DNA from: Sphingomonas sp.
Lineage (GTDB): Bacteria > Pseudomonadota > Alphaproteobacteria > Sphingomonadales > Sphingomonadaceae
NCBI RefSeq assembly: GCF_019635515.1
Contig: NZ_JAHBZI010000001.1
Coordinates: 2,108,001 to 2,172,000 of the forward strand
Direction of reading: 5' to 3'
DNA length: 64,000 nt
The position numbers and the translations under genes were made by a program. The notes under the pieces are model-generated. The model had not been told where the DNA came from. It ran no database searches and worked only from the letters and a program-made list of their open reading frames with translations. Shown here one piece after another: positions 7,638 to 15,062 of the stretch. Every line of letters begins with the position of its first letter. The stretch's first letter is position 1.

Positions 7638-8719
7638 GGCTTCTGCGCCCGTGCCGCAAAGCTGATCCGGTCGAGGGCGGCCAGCAGTTCCTCCTCGGTG
7701 GTGTAGCGTCCGAAGCCGATGCGGATGGAGGACCTGGCATGCGCGTCGCTGAGGCCGATCGCCCGCAGGACATGGCTGGGGCGTCCGGAACCGCTGGCGC
7801 AGGCCGAGCCGGCGGAAAAGGCGATGTCGCGAAGATCGGACATCAGCCGCGCGACATCGAGCCCGTCGCGGCGCAGATTGAGATTGCCCGGATAACGTTC
7901 GCCCTGCGAGCCGTTGAGCTTCCAGTCGACGGCGATCCGCGACAGCGCCGCGCGAAACATCTGGCCGACATGGGCATGGTCCGCGCCGAAGCGCTGCCTG
8001 GCCAGCTTCGCCGCCGCGCCGAACCCCGCGCAGAGTGCCGGCGATAGCGTACCCGACCGGCCCGCAATCTCTTGCCCGCCGCCGTGCAGCAGCGGCTCCG
8101 GCGTCACGCCGTCGCGGATCCAGAGTGCGCCTACACCCTTGGGACCGTGGATCTTGTGCGCCGAGATCGCGATCAGATCGCATTCGTCCGGAATGCGCTC
8201 GCGGCCATAGCCCTGCACCGCGTCGCACAGGAACAGTGCGCCCGCCGCGTGCGCGATCTCGGCGAGCTGCGCGACCGGCTGGATCACCCCGATCTCGTTA
8301 TTGACCAGCATCGCCGCGACCAGCCCGGTGCCGGGAGTCACCGCCGCGCGGAACGCCGCGAGATCGACCAGCCCGTCGCCGCCGACCGGCAGCACCGTGA
8401 CCTGCCGCCCGCCCCGCGCCTCCGCCTCGACCGTGTCGAGCACCGCGGCGTGCTCGGTAGCCAGCGTGACGATCGGGCCGGTGGTGCCCTTGATCGCCCA
8501 GTTGAGCGCTTCGGTGGCGCCACTGGTGAAGCTGACCGCGCCGCCATCGGGAAGCAGATCGGCGACCTGCTCGCGCGCGACCTCGACAGCCGCCTTCGCC
8601 GCGCGCCCGCCGGCATGCGCGGAGTGCGGATTGGCGTGCTGGCGCTCCAGCCAAGGCAGCATCGCCGCCAGCGCCTCGGGCGCGAGCGGGGTCGTCGCCT
8701 GATAGTCGAGATAGATCAT
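7634..8719 (-). CDS. Cysteine desulfurase (NifS/IscS family), second copy
   Basis: A 361-residue PLP enzyme that takes sulfur from L-cysteine and forms a persulfide. Seen in order: YLDYQATTPLAP, His90 (ATEHAAV) stacking on PLP, NNEIGVIQP, Asp166 (LCDAVQ), PLP Lys189 (SAHKIHGPKGVGAL) and the persulfide Cys307 in SAGSACASGSGRPSHVL. The start at ATG 8717-8719 is fixed by the ATGA overlap with the preceding desulfurase gene and by alignment to the family N-terminus. It is followed by the ferredoxin gene in a GTGA overlap. All key residues are present, so it should be active. Confidence 0.94.
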   Translation of the reverse strand: MIYLDYQATTPLAPEALAAMLPWLERQHANPHSAHAGGRAAKAAVEVAREQVADLLPDGGAVSFTSGATEALNWAIKGTTGPIVTLATEHAAVLDTVEAEARGGRQVTVLPVGGDGLVDLAAFRAAVTPGTGLVAAMLVNNEIGVIQPVAQLAEIAHAAGALFLCDAVQGYGRERIPDECDLIAISAHKIHGPKGVGALWIRDGVTPEPLLHGGGQEIAGRSGTLSPALCAGFGAAAKLARQRFGADHAHVGQMFRAALSRIAVDWKLNGSQGERYPGNLNLRRDGLDVARLMSDLRDIAFSAGSACASGSGRPSHVLRAIGLSDAHARSSIRIGFGRYTTEEELLAALDRISFAARAQKP

Positions 8720-9777
8720 GCCGCCCGCGCCCGCGCTTCGGCGGCGATCTCGCGCCACAGGGCGGCGAAGGCGTCGACCTCGGCCTCGGTCGTGCCCCGC
8801 CCGAAGCTGACCCGCACGACTTCACGCAGCGCCGGTTCGGCCCAGCCCATCGCCGTCAGCACATGGCTGGGCCGCATGCTGCCCGACGAGCAGGCGCTCC
8901 CGGCGGAGACCGCGAACCCGGCCATGTCGAAGCGGATCAGTTGCGCGGCTGAGGACACGCCAGGCATCCGGTACGCGCCGATCAGCGGCGAGCGCGTAGT
9001 GTCCGCGCCGACGATTTCGGCACCCTCCAGCGCCGCCTCCAGCCGGGCGCGAAGCGCCGCCGGCCCACGCAAATCCTCGATCACCTCCACTGCCGCCGCG
9101 AAGCCGAGCGCACCGGGCAAATTCTCGGTGCCGGCGCGGTAGCCCTTCTCCTGCCCGCCGACCGGCACGAGCGTCGCGAAATCGCGGACGAACAGCGCCC
9201 CGATTCCCGGTGGTCCGCCGCGCTTGTGCGCCGAAACCGCGACGAGATCGGCATGGCGCAGCACCGCCGCCGACGCGCGCGCCGGCATCTGCGCGGCATC
9301 GACCAGCAGGATGCCACCGGCTTCCTTGACGATTCCGGCGATCGCCTCGATCGGCTGGATCACGCCGGTCTCGCTATTGGTCCGCTGCACGCAGAGCAGC
9401 ACGCGCGGCCCGATCGCCGCGCGCAACGCGTCGAGATCGAGCGTGCCGTCCGCCAGCACCGGCAGCACCTGCGCGCCCTCGGCATGGCGCAGCACCGAAT
9501 CATGCTCGACGGCGGTGATCAGCACCCGCTCGGCCATCGAGCGCCTGAGGCCGGTCCACAGCGATTCGCTGGCGCCGCTGGTCAGGATCGTCTCGTGCGC
9601 CCAGCCATAGGCCGCGGCGATGCGGCTGCGCGCATCCTCCAGCGCTGCCCGCGCGGCGCGGCCCTCGGCATGCGGCGAACTCGGGTTGGCCCAGCGCGCC
9701 ATCCCTTCGGCCACCGCCGCCATCGCTTCGGGCAGCATTGGCGTGGTCGCGGCATGGTCCAGATAGATGCGGGTCAC
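8716..9777 (-). CDS. Cysteine desulfurase family aminotransferase, first copy
   Basis: A 353-residue fold type I PLP enzyme of the NifS family, heading a three-gene operon with a second desulfurase and a ferredoxin. His92 (VEHDSVL), Asp160 (LLVDAAQ), Lys185 (SAHKRGGPPGIGAL) and Cys296 (SAGSACSSGSMRPSHVL) are in place. It departs from the usual consensus in two spots: the NNEIG motif is TNSETG, and the usual ALRG is GLRR. The two copies share the same layout and probably arose by duplication. It may have specialised in substrate or partner. An intact active site is seen; specialisation is an inference. Confidence 0.9.
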   Translation of the reverse strand: MTRIYLDHAATTPMLPEAMAAVAEGMARWANPSSPHAEGRAARAALEDARSRIAAAYGWAHETILTSGASESLWTGLRRSMAERVLITAVEHDSVLRHAEGAQVLPVLADGTLDLDALRAAIGPRVLLCVQRTNSETGVIQPIEAIAGIVKEAGGILLVDAAQMPARASAAVLRHADLVAVSAHKRGGPPGIGALFVRDFATLVPVGGQEKGYRAGTENLPGALGFAAAVEVIEDLRGPAALRARLEAALEGAEIVGADTTRSPLIGAYRMPGVSSAAQLIRFDMAGFAVSAGSACSSGSMRPSHVLTAMGWAEPALREVVRVSFGRGTTEAEVDAFAALWREIAAEARARAA

Positions 9778-9875
9778 CGGCTCTCTTCGTTACAATTGCG
9801 CAAAACGCGTCTCTGCCTATATAGCGCCCAGCTTCGCGCGCCACTGGGCGTGCTCACAGAATTAGCAGGTGCGAA

Positions 9876-10532
9876 TTGCCCGAAGTCATTTTTCCCGGTC
9901 CCGAAGGCCGCCTCGAAGGCCGTTTCGCTCCCGCTCCGCGCCCCCGCGCGCCGGTGGCGATGATCCTCCATCCGCACCCGAACGCGGGCGGCACGATGAA
10001 CAATCGCATCGTCCAGGAACTCTACAAGACCTTCCAGCGCCGCGGCTTCGCGACCTTGCGCTTCAATTTTCGCGGCGTCGGCAAGAGCCAGGGCACCTTC
10101 GACAATGGCATCGGCGAGCTCTCCGACGCGGCCTCGGCGCTCGATTGGGTGCAGAGCTTCCATCCCGAGGCATCGACGACCTGGGTCGCCGGCTTCGGCT
10201 TCGGCGCGTGGATCGGGATGCAGCTATTGATGCGCCGCCCGGAAATCCGCGGCTTCATATCGGTGGCGCCGCCGGCCAATATGTTCGATTTCACCTTCCT
10301 CGCGCCCTGCCCGTCCTCGGGCATCATCATCCAGGGCGAGAATGACGAGGTCGTCACGCCGGGCGCGGTCCAGAAGCTGGTCGACAAGCTGCGCACCCAG
10401 CGCCACATCACCATCCACCACGACACCATCGGCGGCGCGAACCACTTCTTCGAGCATGAGATGGAAGAGCTGATGGGCTCGGTGGACCAATATCTGGATA
10501 TGCGGCTCGATCCGAACTCGCCGATCCGGTGA
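9876..10532 (+). CDS. Alpha/beta hydrolase (COG2945-like) lacking the nucleophile serine
   Basis: A 218-residue alpha/beta-hydrolase-fold protein starting at TTG 9876; AGCAGGTG lies upstream and the N-terminal MPEVIFPGPEGRLEG fits the family. Family marks are ILHPHPNAGGTMNNRIV, LRFNFRGVGKSQG, DWVQSFHP and the late Asp/His region (QGENDEVVTP, HHDTIGGANHFF). The nucleophile elbow reads GFGFGAWIG, with Gly108 where a serine is expected, so hydrolase activity is doubtful unless another residue takes over. It is divergent from the cysteine desulfurase operon. Family is clear; catalysis is in question. Confidence 0.88.
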   Translation: MPEVIFPGPEGRLEGRFAPAPRPRAPVAMILHPHPNAGGTMNNRIVQELYKTFQRRGFATLRFNFRGVGKSQGTFDNGIGELSDAASALDWVQSFHPEASTTWVAGFGFGAWIGMQLLMRRPEIRGFISVAPPANMFDFTFLAPCPSSGIIIQGENDEVVTPGAVQKLVDKLRTQRHITIHHDTIGGANHFFEHEMEELMGSVDQYLDMRLDPNSPIR

Positions 10533-10577
10533 CGCCAAGGCTTAATCGCCCTAGACCAGGCGCTCCGATTGTAGATA

Positions 10578-10595
10578 CATAGTCTAGCAACTATG
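10578..10595. promoter_or_regulatory. Short dyad before a small secreted-protein gene
   Basis: CATAGT (10578-10583) and ACTATG (10590-10595) form a perfect inverted repeat with a six-base spacer in an AT-rich island just upstream of the GGGGAGGA ribosome-binding site for the gene at 10614. It could be an operator or part of the promoter; only the symmetry is seen. Confidence 0.25.
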
Positions 10596-10613
10596 CATAT
10601 TGGGGAGGACTTG

Positions 10614-10895
10614 ATGCGTAAGCTGTTGTTTTCGGTTGTTTTTGCATGTTTGTTGTGCGTCGGCGTGAGTTTCGAACCGTCTTCAGGCCGCGTCTCGGTG
10701 GAAAGTTCGGCCAACGCGCAGTCCTATCGGTATCGCACGCCGCGCTACCGGGCACCGGTCTACCGCGCACCGCGTTATCGCGCGCCGCGCGTTGCAAGCC
10801 AGCCCAACCGCGTGCGGCGCGGGATCAAGACTCTCAGCCGCTGGAACGGCAATGCTGAACGGCGCGCGCGCTGGGCGGCAAGGCATCCGCGCTAG
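10614..10895 (+). CDS. Small secreted protein with RYRAP repeats, hypothetical
   Basis: A 93-residue protein. ATG 10614 is preferred over an in-frame ATG at 10593 because GGGGAGGA stands four bases before it. A Sec signal peptide (MRKLLFSVVFACLLCVGVSF) is followed by a spacer ending NAQ and then a repetitive Tyr/Arg/Pro segment (YRYRTPRYRAPVYRAPRYRA) and an Arg-rich tail. The repeat unit is R/V-Y-R-A-P. Such cationic secreted peptides are of unknown role; they may bind envelope polymers. The gene stands alone, with a GC-rich hairpin after it. Confidence 0.7.
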   Translation: MRKLLFSVVFACLLCVGVSFEPSSGRVSVESSANAQSYRYRTPRYRAPVYRAPRYRAPRVASQPNRVRRGIKTLSRWNGNAERRARWAARHPR

Positions 10896-10915
10896 CAGGC
10901 ACGCTTAGGGGTTAA

Positions 10916-10942
10916 GGGCGGCGCAGATTCTCGGCGCCGCCC
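10916..10942 (+). terminator. Hairpin after the RYRAP-repeat protein gene
   Basis: GGGCGGCGC (10916-10924) pairs perfectly with GCGCCGCCC (10934-10942) across a nine-base loop, 20 bases past the stop codon. No T tract follows, so termination strength is uncertain. The rest of 10943-11135 holds no gene I can support, only an AT-rich stretch near 10950-10970. Confidence 0.5.
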
Positions 10943-11135
10943 ACCCGAAATACCGCTTTAATTTTAATCTTGGTCGCGTCACGAGACGCTTCCCGAAAGC
11001 GGCGCTCCAATGATCGATACCATCCAGATCGATCCGCGCGTCATGAACCGCGTATGGCCGATAGTCGCCGCATCACCGTATATCGAGCAGGTTCCTAGCG
11101 GAGCCCCAGGCTTGGCTTAAGTCAGCACGCGCGCA

Positions 11136-11303
11136 TCACAGCCTCAGGATCAGCAGATTGCCGAGGATCACCAGCGCGCAGACCATCATCAGGATCCCCT
11201 TGGTGCGATCGGTCTTGAGCAGCCGCGCGCCGCCCCAGACGAGCGCGAACATCGCCAGCACGGCGATGGTCAGCAGGATCGGAGTGAGCGCCGGATCGAA
11301 CAT
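11136..11303 (-). CDS. 55-residue two-helix membrane protein, hypothetical
   Basis: From ATG 11301-11303 the minus strand reads MFDPALTPILLTIAVLAMFA, then LVWGGARLLKTDRTKG and a second hydrophobic helix ILMMVCALVILGNLLILRL, ending in TGA 11136-11138. Two transmembrane helices with a positively charged loop are evident. It starts ten bases after the stop of the 58-residue gene, and both follow the threonine dehydratase gene, so the three probably form one operon. It is too short to classify. The tight spacing and the hydrophobic pattern are the support. Confidence 0.65.
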   Translation of the reverse strand: MFDPALTPILLTIAVLAMFALVWGGARLLKTDRTKGILMMVCALVILGNLLILRL

Positions 11304-11313
11304 CAAAGCTCCG

Positions 11314-11490
11314 TCATAGCAGATATACCAGCAAGGCGATCACCGCCGCGATCACTGCGATCCCGGCAATCCCGATCATCCGGTCGCGCGGGCGATAGAT
11401 GAAGCGCAGCAGATAATAGATACCGTGCCCCAGCACCTTGGCGCCCGCCCCCATCGCGTTGGCGATGGCGCCGCCGAACCGCGACGGCAT
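11314..11490 (-). CDS. 58-residue membrane protein, hypothetical
   Basis: Starts with ATG 11488-11490, overlapping the TGA of the threonine dehydratase gene (ATGA), and ends at TGA 11314-11316. The protein begins MPSRFGGAIANAMGAGAKVL, has a basic segment RFIYRPRDR, and ends in one hydrophobic helix (MIGIAGIAVIAAVIALLVYLL less its last residue). The 4-bp overlap implies translational coupling. It and the next 55-residue gene look like a small membrane pair attached to the dehydratase operon. Function is unknown. Confidence 0.7.
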   Translation of the reverse strand: MPSRFGGAIANAMGAGAKVLGHGIYYLLRFIYRPRDRMIGIAGIAVIAAVIALLVYLL

Positions 11491-12458
11491 CAGTCGCTCC
11501 CGCCCAGCACCGCGGCATAGGCTTCCGGATCGGCATTGCCGCCCGACAGGATCACCAGCATCCCGGGCTTGAGCTCGACCTTGCCCGCCAGCACCGCCGC
11601 CAACGCCACCGCGCCGCCGGGCTCGACCACCAGCCGCAACTTCGCCGCCGCCCAGCGCTGCGCCGCGCGCACCTCGGCCTCGCTCACCGTCAGCCCCTGC
11701 GCGCCGCGCCGTGACAGCACATCGAAGGTCAGCGGCGATGGTTCGAGCGTCTGGAGCGCGTCGCATGCGGTCTTCGGCGGGTTCTCGCCCACCGATTCGA
11801 TCCAGCCATTCTCCAGGCTGCGGCACATATCGTCCCAGCCCTCGGGCTCGACGATCGTCACCTCGGCATCGGGCAACGCCAGCGCCAGCCCGGCCGCCAG
11901 CCCGCCGCCGCCGCACGGCGTAATCACATGGCTCGGATCGGGCAGCCGCGCCTCGACCATCTGGGTCATCGCCTCGATCCCGGCACTCCCCTGCCCCTCG
12001 ATGATCCAGGGATCGTCAAACGGCGGCACCAAGGCCGCGCCGCGCGCATGCGCCAGATGCGCGGCGATCTTGGTGCGGTTCTCGGTCATGCGATCGTAGG
12101 AGACGACTTCGGCGCCCATCGCCATCGTCGATTCGCGTTTCACCTGGGGGGCGTCGGACGGCATGACGATCACCGCCGGGATGCCCAGCTTTCGCGCCGC
12201 CCAGGCCACGCCCTGCGCATGATTGCCCGAGGAAAAGGCGACCACGCCCTTTTCGCGCGCCGCCGCGTCGAGCGCGGTCAGCCGATGCCATGCGCCGCGG
12301 ATCTTGAACGCGCCGATCGGCTGCAGACACTCGGCCTTGAACGAGACCGGCACCCCGCGGATTTCCGCTGTCAGCAGAGGGGTTTGCGGCAGGATCGCCG
12401 CGATCTTCGCGGCGGCATCCCGCACCCCGGCCCGCGTCGGCTGTCGCACAATCGTCAC
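11490..12458 (-). CDS. Threonine/serine dehydratase, fold type II PLP enzyme
   Basis: A 322-residue protein of the threonine ammonia-lyase/serine racemase family. The PLP lysine is Lys52 in GAFKIRGAWHRL, followed by SSGNHAQG at 76-83 and the phosphate-binding GGGGLAAG at 183-190; SGGNADPE near the end contacts the PLP ring. There is no C-terminal ACT regulatory domain, so it is the short, catabolic-type or racemase-like form, not the isoleucine-feedback-controlled IlvA. It starts with GTG 12456-12458. Two small membrane proteins follow in the operon. Whether it is a dehydratase or a racemase cannot be told from motifs. Confidence 0.9.
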   Translation of the reverse strand: MTIVRQPTRAGVRDAAAKIAAILPQTPLLTAEIRGVPVSFKAECLQPIGAFKIRGAWHRLTALDAAAREKGVVAFSSGNHAQGVAWAARKLGIPAVIVMPSDAPQVKRESTMAMGAEVVSYDRMTENRTKIAAHLAHARGAALVPPFDDPWIIEGQGSAGIEAMTQMVEARLPDPSHVITPCGGGGLAAGLALALPDAEVTIVEPEGWDDMCRSLENGWIESVGENPPKTACDALQTLEPSPLTFDVLSRRGAQGLTVSEAEVRAAQRWAAAKLRLVVEPGGAVALAAVLAGKVELKPGMLVILSGGNADPEAYAAVLGGSD

Positions 12459-12545
12459 AGTTCATCCCCGCTGCAAAACATGGCTTCTCGAATCACTTTA
12501 CACGGGGGTCAACCGACCCTAAATGCCCGCTTCCCGCTGCCCCAT

Positions 12546-12605
12546 GGGACTTCCAACCGCAAGGCAGCAATTGTCAACGATCGGCGAAAGCCACTTGGAG
12601 GTCCC
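12546..12605 (+). promoter_or_regulatory. Structured leader sequestering the ribosome-binding site of the ornithine decarboxylase gene (speF-motif candidate)
   Basis: GGGACTTCC (12546-12554) pairs over nine positions, with one G-U, with GGAGGTCCC (12597-12605), which contains the Shine-Dalgarno GGAGG of the decarboxylase gene starting at TTG 12611. Between the arms are CCGCAAGGCAGCAATTGTC, a GGC-GAAA-GCC tetraloop hairpin (12583-12592) and a CCG/CGG pairing. An RNA motif named speF is known upstream of ornithine decarboxylase genes in alphaproteobacteria, and this fits in place and logic. Pairing is seen; identity with the speF motif and a polyamine-sensing role are inference. Confidence 0.65.
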
Positions 12606-12610
12606 TTGAA

Positions 12611-13828
12611 TTGCACAAGCATCATAGCGCGCTGGGGCTAGCTGCCCTCTCGACCGGCTCCGCCGCCGTCGAAATCGCCAAGGGAAACCCGGTGCAGCCG
12701 GTCACCCTGATTCGTCCGCACGCCGCATCGCGTGCCGCCCGCTTCTTCGTCGAGAAGTTTCCGGGCCGCTCGATGTATGCCGTGAAGGCGAATCCGTCGC
12801 CCGAACTGCTCCAGATCCTCTGGGATAGCGGCGTCACGCATTACGACGTGGCCTCGATCGCCGAGGTGCGCCTCGTCTCGCGCACGCTTCCCGAAGCGAC
12901 TTTGTGCTTCATGCACCCGGTCAAGGCCGAGGAAGCGATCCACCAGGCCTATTTCGAGCATGGCGTCCGCGTCTTCTCGCTCGATTCGATGGAAGAGCTG
13001 GAAAAGATCGTCAGCGCCACGCGCGGCGCCGAGGATCTGACGCTGTGCGTGCGCATCCGCGTCTCGTCGGACCTGTCCAAACTCAGCCTCGCCTCGAAGT
13101 TCGGCGTCGCCCCGGGCGAGACCAAGGATCTGCTGATGGCCGCGCGCCAGGCGGCGGATGCGCTGGGCATCTGCTTCCATGTCGGCAGCCAGGCGATGTC
13201 GCCCGACGCCTATGCTCAGGCGATGGAGCGCGTCCGCGCCGCGATCGTCGAGGCGGCGGTGACCGTCGATGTCGTCGATGTCGGCGGCGGCTTCCCCTCG
13301 ACCTATCCGGGCATGGAGCCTCCGCCGCTCGAACTCTATTTCGAGACGATCCACCGTGCCTTCGAATCGCTGCCGGTCAGCTATTCGGCCGAATTGTGGG
13401 CCGAACCGGGCCGGGCGCTGTGCGCCGAGTACAGCTCGATCATCGTTCGCGTCGAAAAGCGGCGTGGCGACGAGCTCTATATCAACGACGGCGCTTATGG
13501 CGCGCTGTTCGACGCCGCGCATATCGGCTGGCGCTTCCCGGTCCGCCTGCTGCGCGAGCCCGAGTCGAACACGCGGGACATGGAGTTCAGCTTCTATGGC
13601 CCGACCTGCGACGATCTCGATCACATGGCCGGCCCGTTCGCGCTTCCCGCGGACACCCGCGCCGGCGATTATATCGAGATCGGCATGCTCGGCGCCTATG
13701 GCTCGGCGATGCGGACCGCGTTCAACGGCTTCGGCTCTGACGAAACGGTGATCGTCGCGGACGAGCCGATGGCGTCGCTGTACCTGCCCGCGGAACAGAC
13801 CCCGGCATCGAACGTCGTTACGCTGTAA
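12611..13828 (+). CDS. Ornithine (lysine/ornithine) decarboxylase, fold type III
   Basis: A 405-residue PLP decarboxylase of the eukaryotic-ODC/alanine-racemase fold. Lys59 in SMYAVKANPSPELL binds PLP; HVGSQ, DVGGGFPSTYPG, EPGRAL and the C-terminal cysteine of FYGPTCDDLDHM are the other active-site motifs. It decarboxylates ornithine to putrescine (some relatives also accept lysine). The start is TTG 12611, chosen for GGAGG ten bases upstream, which is hidden in the leader hairpin. The deoxyhypusine-synthase-like gene 103 bases downstream would then turn putrescine into homospermidine. Confidence 0.93.
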   Translation: MHKHHSALGLAALSTGSAAVEIAKGNPVQPVTLIRPHAASRAARFFVEKFPGRSMYAVKANPSPELLQILWDSGVTHYDVASIAEVRLVSRTLPEATLCFMHPVKAEEAIHQAYFEHGVRVFSLDSMEELEKIVSATRGAEDLTLCVRIRVSSDLSKLSLASKFGVAPGETKDLLMAARQAADALGICFHVGSQAMSPDAYAQAMERVRAAIVEAAVTVDVVDVGGGFPSTYPGMEPPPLELYFETIHRAFESLPVSYSAELWAEPGRALCAEYSSIIVRVEKRRGDELYINDGAYGALFDAAHIGWRFPVRLLREPESNTRDMEFSFYGPTCDDLDHMAGPFALPADTRAGDYIEIGMLGAYGSAMRTAFNGFGSDETVIVADEPMASLYLPAEQTPASNVVTL

Positions 13829-13849
13829 CCGCGCGTCTCTAGCAGATAT

Positions 13850-13875
13850 GGGCGGCGCGCTGCGGTGCGCCGCCC
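13850..13875 (+). terminator. Hairpin between decarboxylase and homospermidine-synthase-like genes
   Basis: GGGCGGCGC (13850-13858) pairs perfectly with GCGCCGCCC (13867-13875) across eight bases. It lies 22 bases after the decarboxylase stop codon. The downstream sequence CTTACGGGTTTCC is a poor T tract, so it may be a partial terminator or a processing hairpin that sets the ratio of the two messages. Confidence 0.5.
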
Positions 13876-13931
13876 CTTACGGGTTTCCGCGTCCCCACCA
13901 ACGACGGCGGCCAAGAAGATGGGAGCAACCC

Positions 13932-15014
13932 ATGACCGACACCACACTCAACAAGCAGGCGAGTGCCAACGCGCCGATCAACGATACCCGCAAGGCGGAG
14001 CTGCTGTCGAAGCAGGTCAAGCATATCGACATCAAGTCGTTCGACGCCCGCCCGATCGTCGACGCGATGAGCGACATGAGCTTCACCAGCCGCGACCTTG
14101 GCCGCGCCACCAAAATCTATAACGAGATGCTGGCCGACAAGGACTGCACCGTCTGCCTGGTCATCGCCGGATCGACCTCGGCGGGCGGTTGCATGGACCT
14201 TTATGCCGAGCTGGTGCGCAACAACATGGTCGACGTGATCGTCGCCACCGGCGCCACCATCGTCGACATGGATTTCTTCGAGGGCCTTGGCCACAAGCAT
14301 TATCAGGCGCTCGAGATCCCCGACGACGACACGCTGCGCTCGCTCTATATCGACCGCATCTACGACACCTATATCGACGAGGAGCAGCTCCAGGACTGCG
14401 ACCACACGATCAACGTGATCGCCGAGAGCCTCGAGCCCAAGCCCTATTCGTCGCGCGCCTTCATCCGCGAGATGGGCAAATATCTTGTCGAACATGGCAA
14501 GAAGGACAACAGCCTGGTCAAGCTCGCCTATGAGCATGACGTGCCGATCTTCTGCCCAGCGTTCGTCGACTCGTCGGCCGGCTTCGGGCTCGTCAAGCAT
14601 CAGGTCGATGCCGCGAAGGAAGGCCGTCCGTACATGGTGCTCGACGCCATCGCCGACTTCCGCGAGCTGACCGAGATCAAGATCCAGGCGGGCACCACCG
14701 GCCTGCTGATGATCGGCGGCGGCGTGCCGAAGAACTTTATCCAGGACACCGTCGTCTGCGCCGAGATCCTCGGTCACGAGGACGTGGAAGTGCACAAATA
14801 CGCCGTGCAGATCACCGTCGCCGACGTGCGCGACGGCGCCTGCTCGTCCTCGACGCTGCAGGAGGCCGCCTCATGGGGCAAGGTCAACACCGGCATCGAG
14901 CAGATGGTGTTCGCCGAAGCCGGCTCGGTCATGCCGCTGCTGGCGTCCGACGCCTATCATCGCGGCCATTGGAAGGACCGCGCCAAGCGCGGCTGGGCCA
15001 AGCTGTTCGCCTGA
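13932..15014 (+). CDS. Deoxyhypusine-synthase-like protein, probable homospermidine synthase
   Basis: A 360-residue member of the deoxyhypusine synthase family. ATG 13932 with GGGAGC upstream gives the normal N-terminus; the open frame further upstream is not used. NAD-binding motifs are CLVIAGSTSAGGCMDLYAEL and GLLMIGGGVPKNFIQ; the active-site lysine is Lys317 in EAASWGKVN, the counterpart of the SWGK lysine of eukaryotic DHS. Bacteria lack eIF5A, and bacterial relatives of this family make homospermidine or related polyamines. With ornithine decarboxylase next door, conversion of putrescine to sym-homospermidine is the best reading. Confidence 0.9.
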   Translation: MTDTTLNKQASANAPINDTRKAELLSKQVKHIDIKSFDARPIVDAMSDMSFTSRDLGRATKIYNEMLADKDCTVCLVIAGSTSAGGCMDLYAELVRNNMVDVIVATGATIVDMDFFEGLGHKHYQALEIPDDDTLRSLYIDRIYDTYIDEEQLQDCDHTINVIAESLEPKPYSSRAFIREMGKYLVEHGKKDNSLVKLAYEHDVPIFCPAFVDSSAGFGLVKHQVDAAKEGRPYMVLDAIADFRELTEIKIQAGTTGLLMIGGGVPKNFIQDTVVCAEILGHEDVEVHKYAVQITVADVRDGACSSSTLQEAASWGKVNTGIEQMVFAEAGSVMPLLASDAYHRGHWKDRAKRGWAKLFA

Positions 15015-15035
15015 GCCAGCGATAGATCAAGGAAG

Positions 15036-15062
15036 GGGCCGGCAGCGATGCCGGCCCTTTTT
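15036..15062 (+). terminator. Rho-independent terminator after the homospermidine synthase gene
   Basis: GGGCCGGC (15036-15043), loop AGCGAT, GCCGGCCC (15050-15057), then TTTTT (15058-15062). A textbook intrinsic terminator 22 bases after the stop codon, ending at the stop of the convergent gene. Confidence 0.92.

Noticed and set aside
11010..11120. A 36-residue open frame starting MIDTIQIDPRVMNRVWPIVA on the plus strand
   Set aside because: No ribosome-binding site, no neighbours that couple to it and no recognisable features. It cannot be told from chance in a 240-base intergenic stretch.
13848..13931. An in-frame extension of the homospermidine synthase gene upstream of ATG 13932
   Set aside because: The extension reads through a terminator-like hairpin and adds a sequence foreign to the family, while ATG 13932 has GGGAGC upstream.
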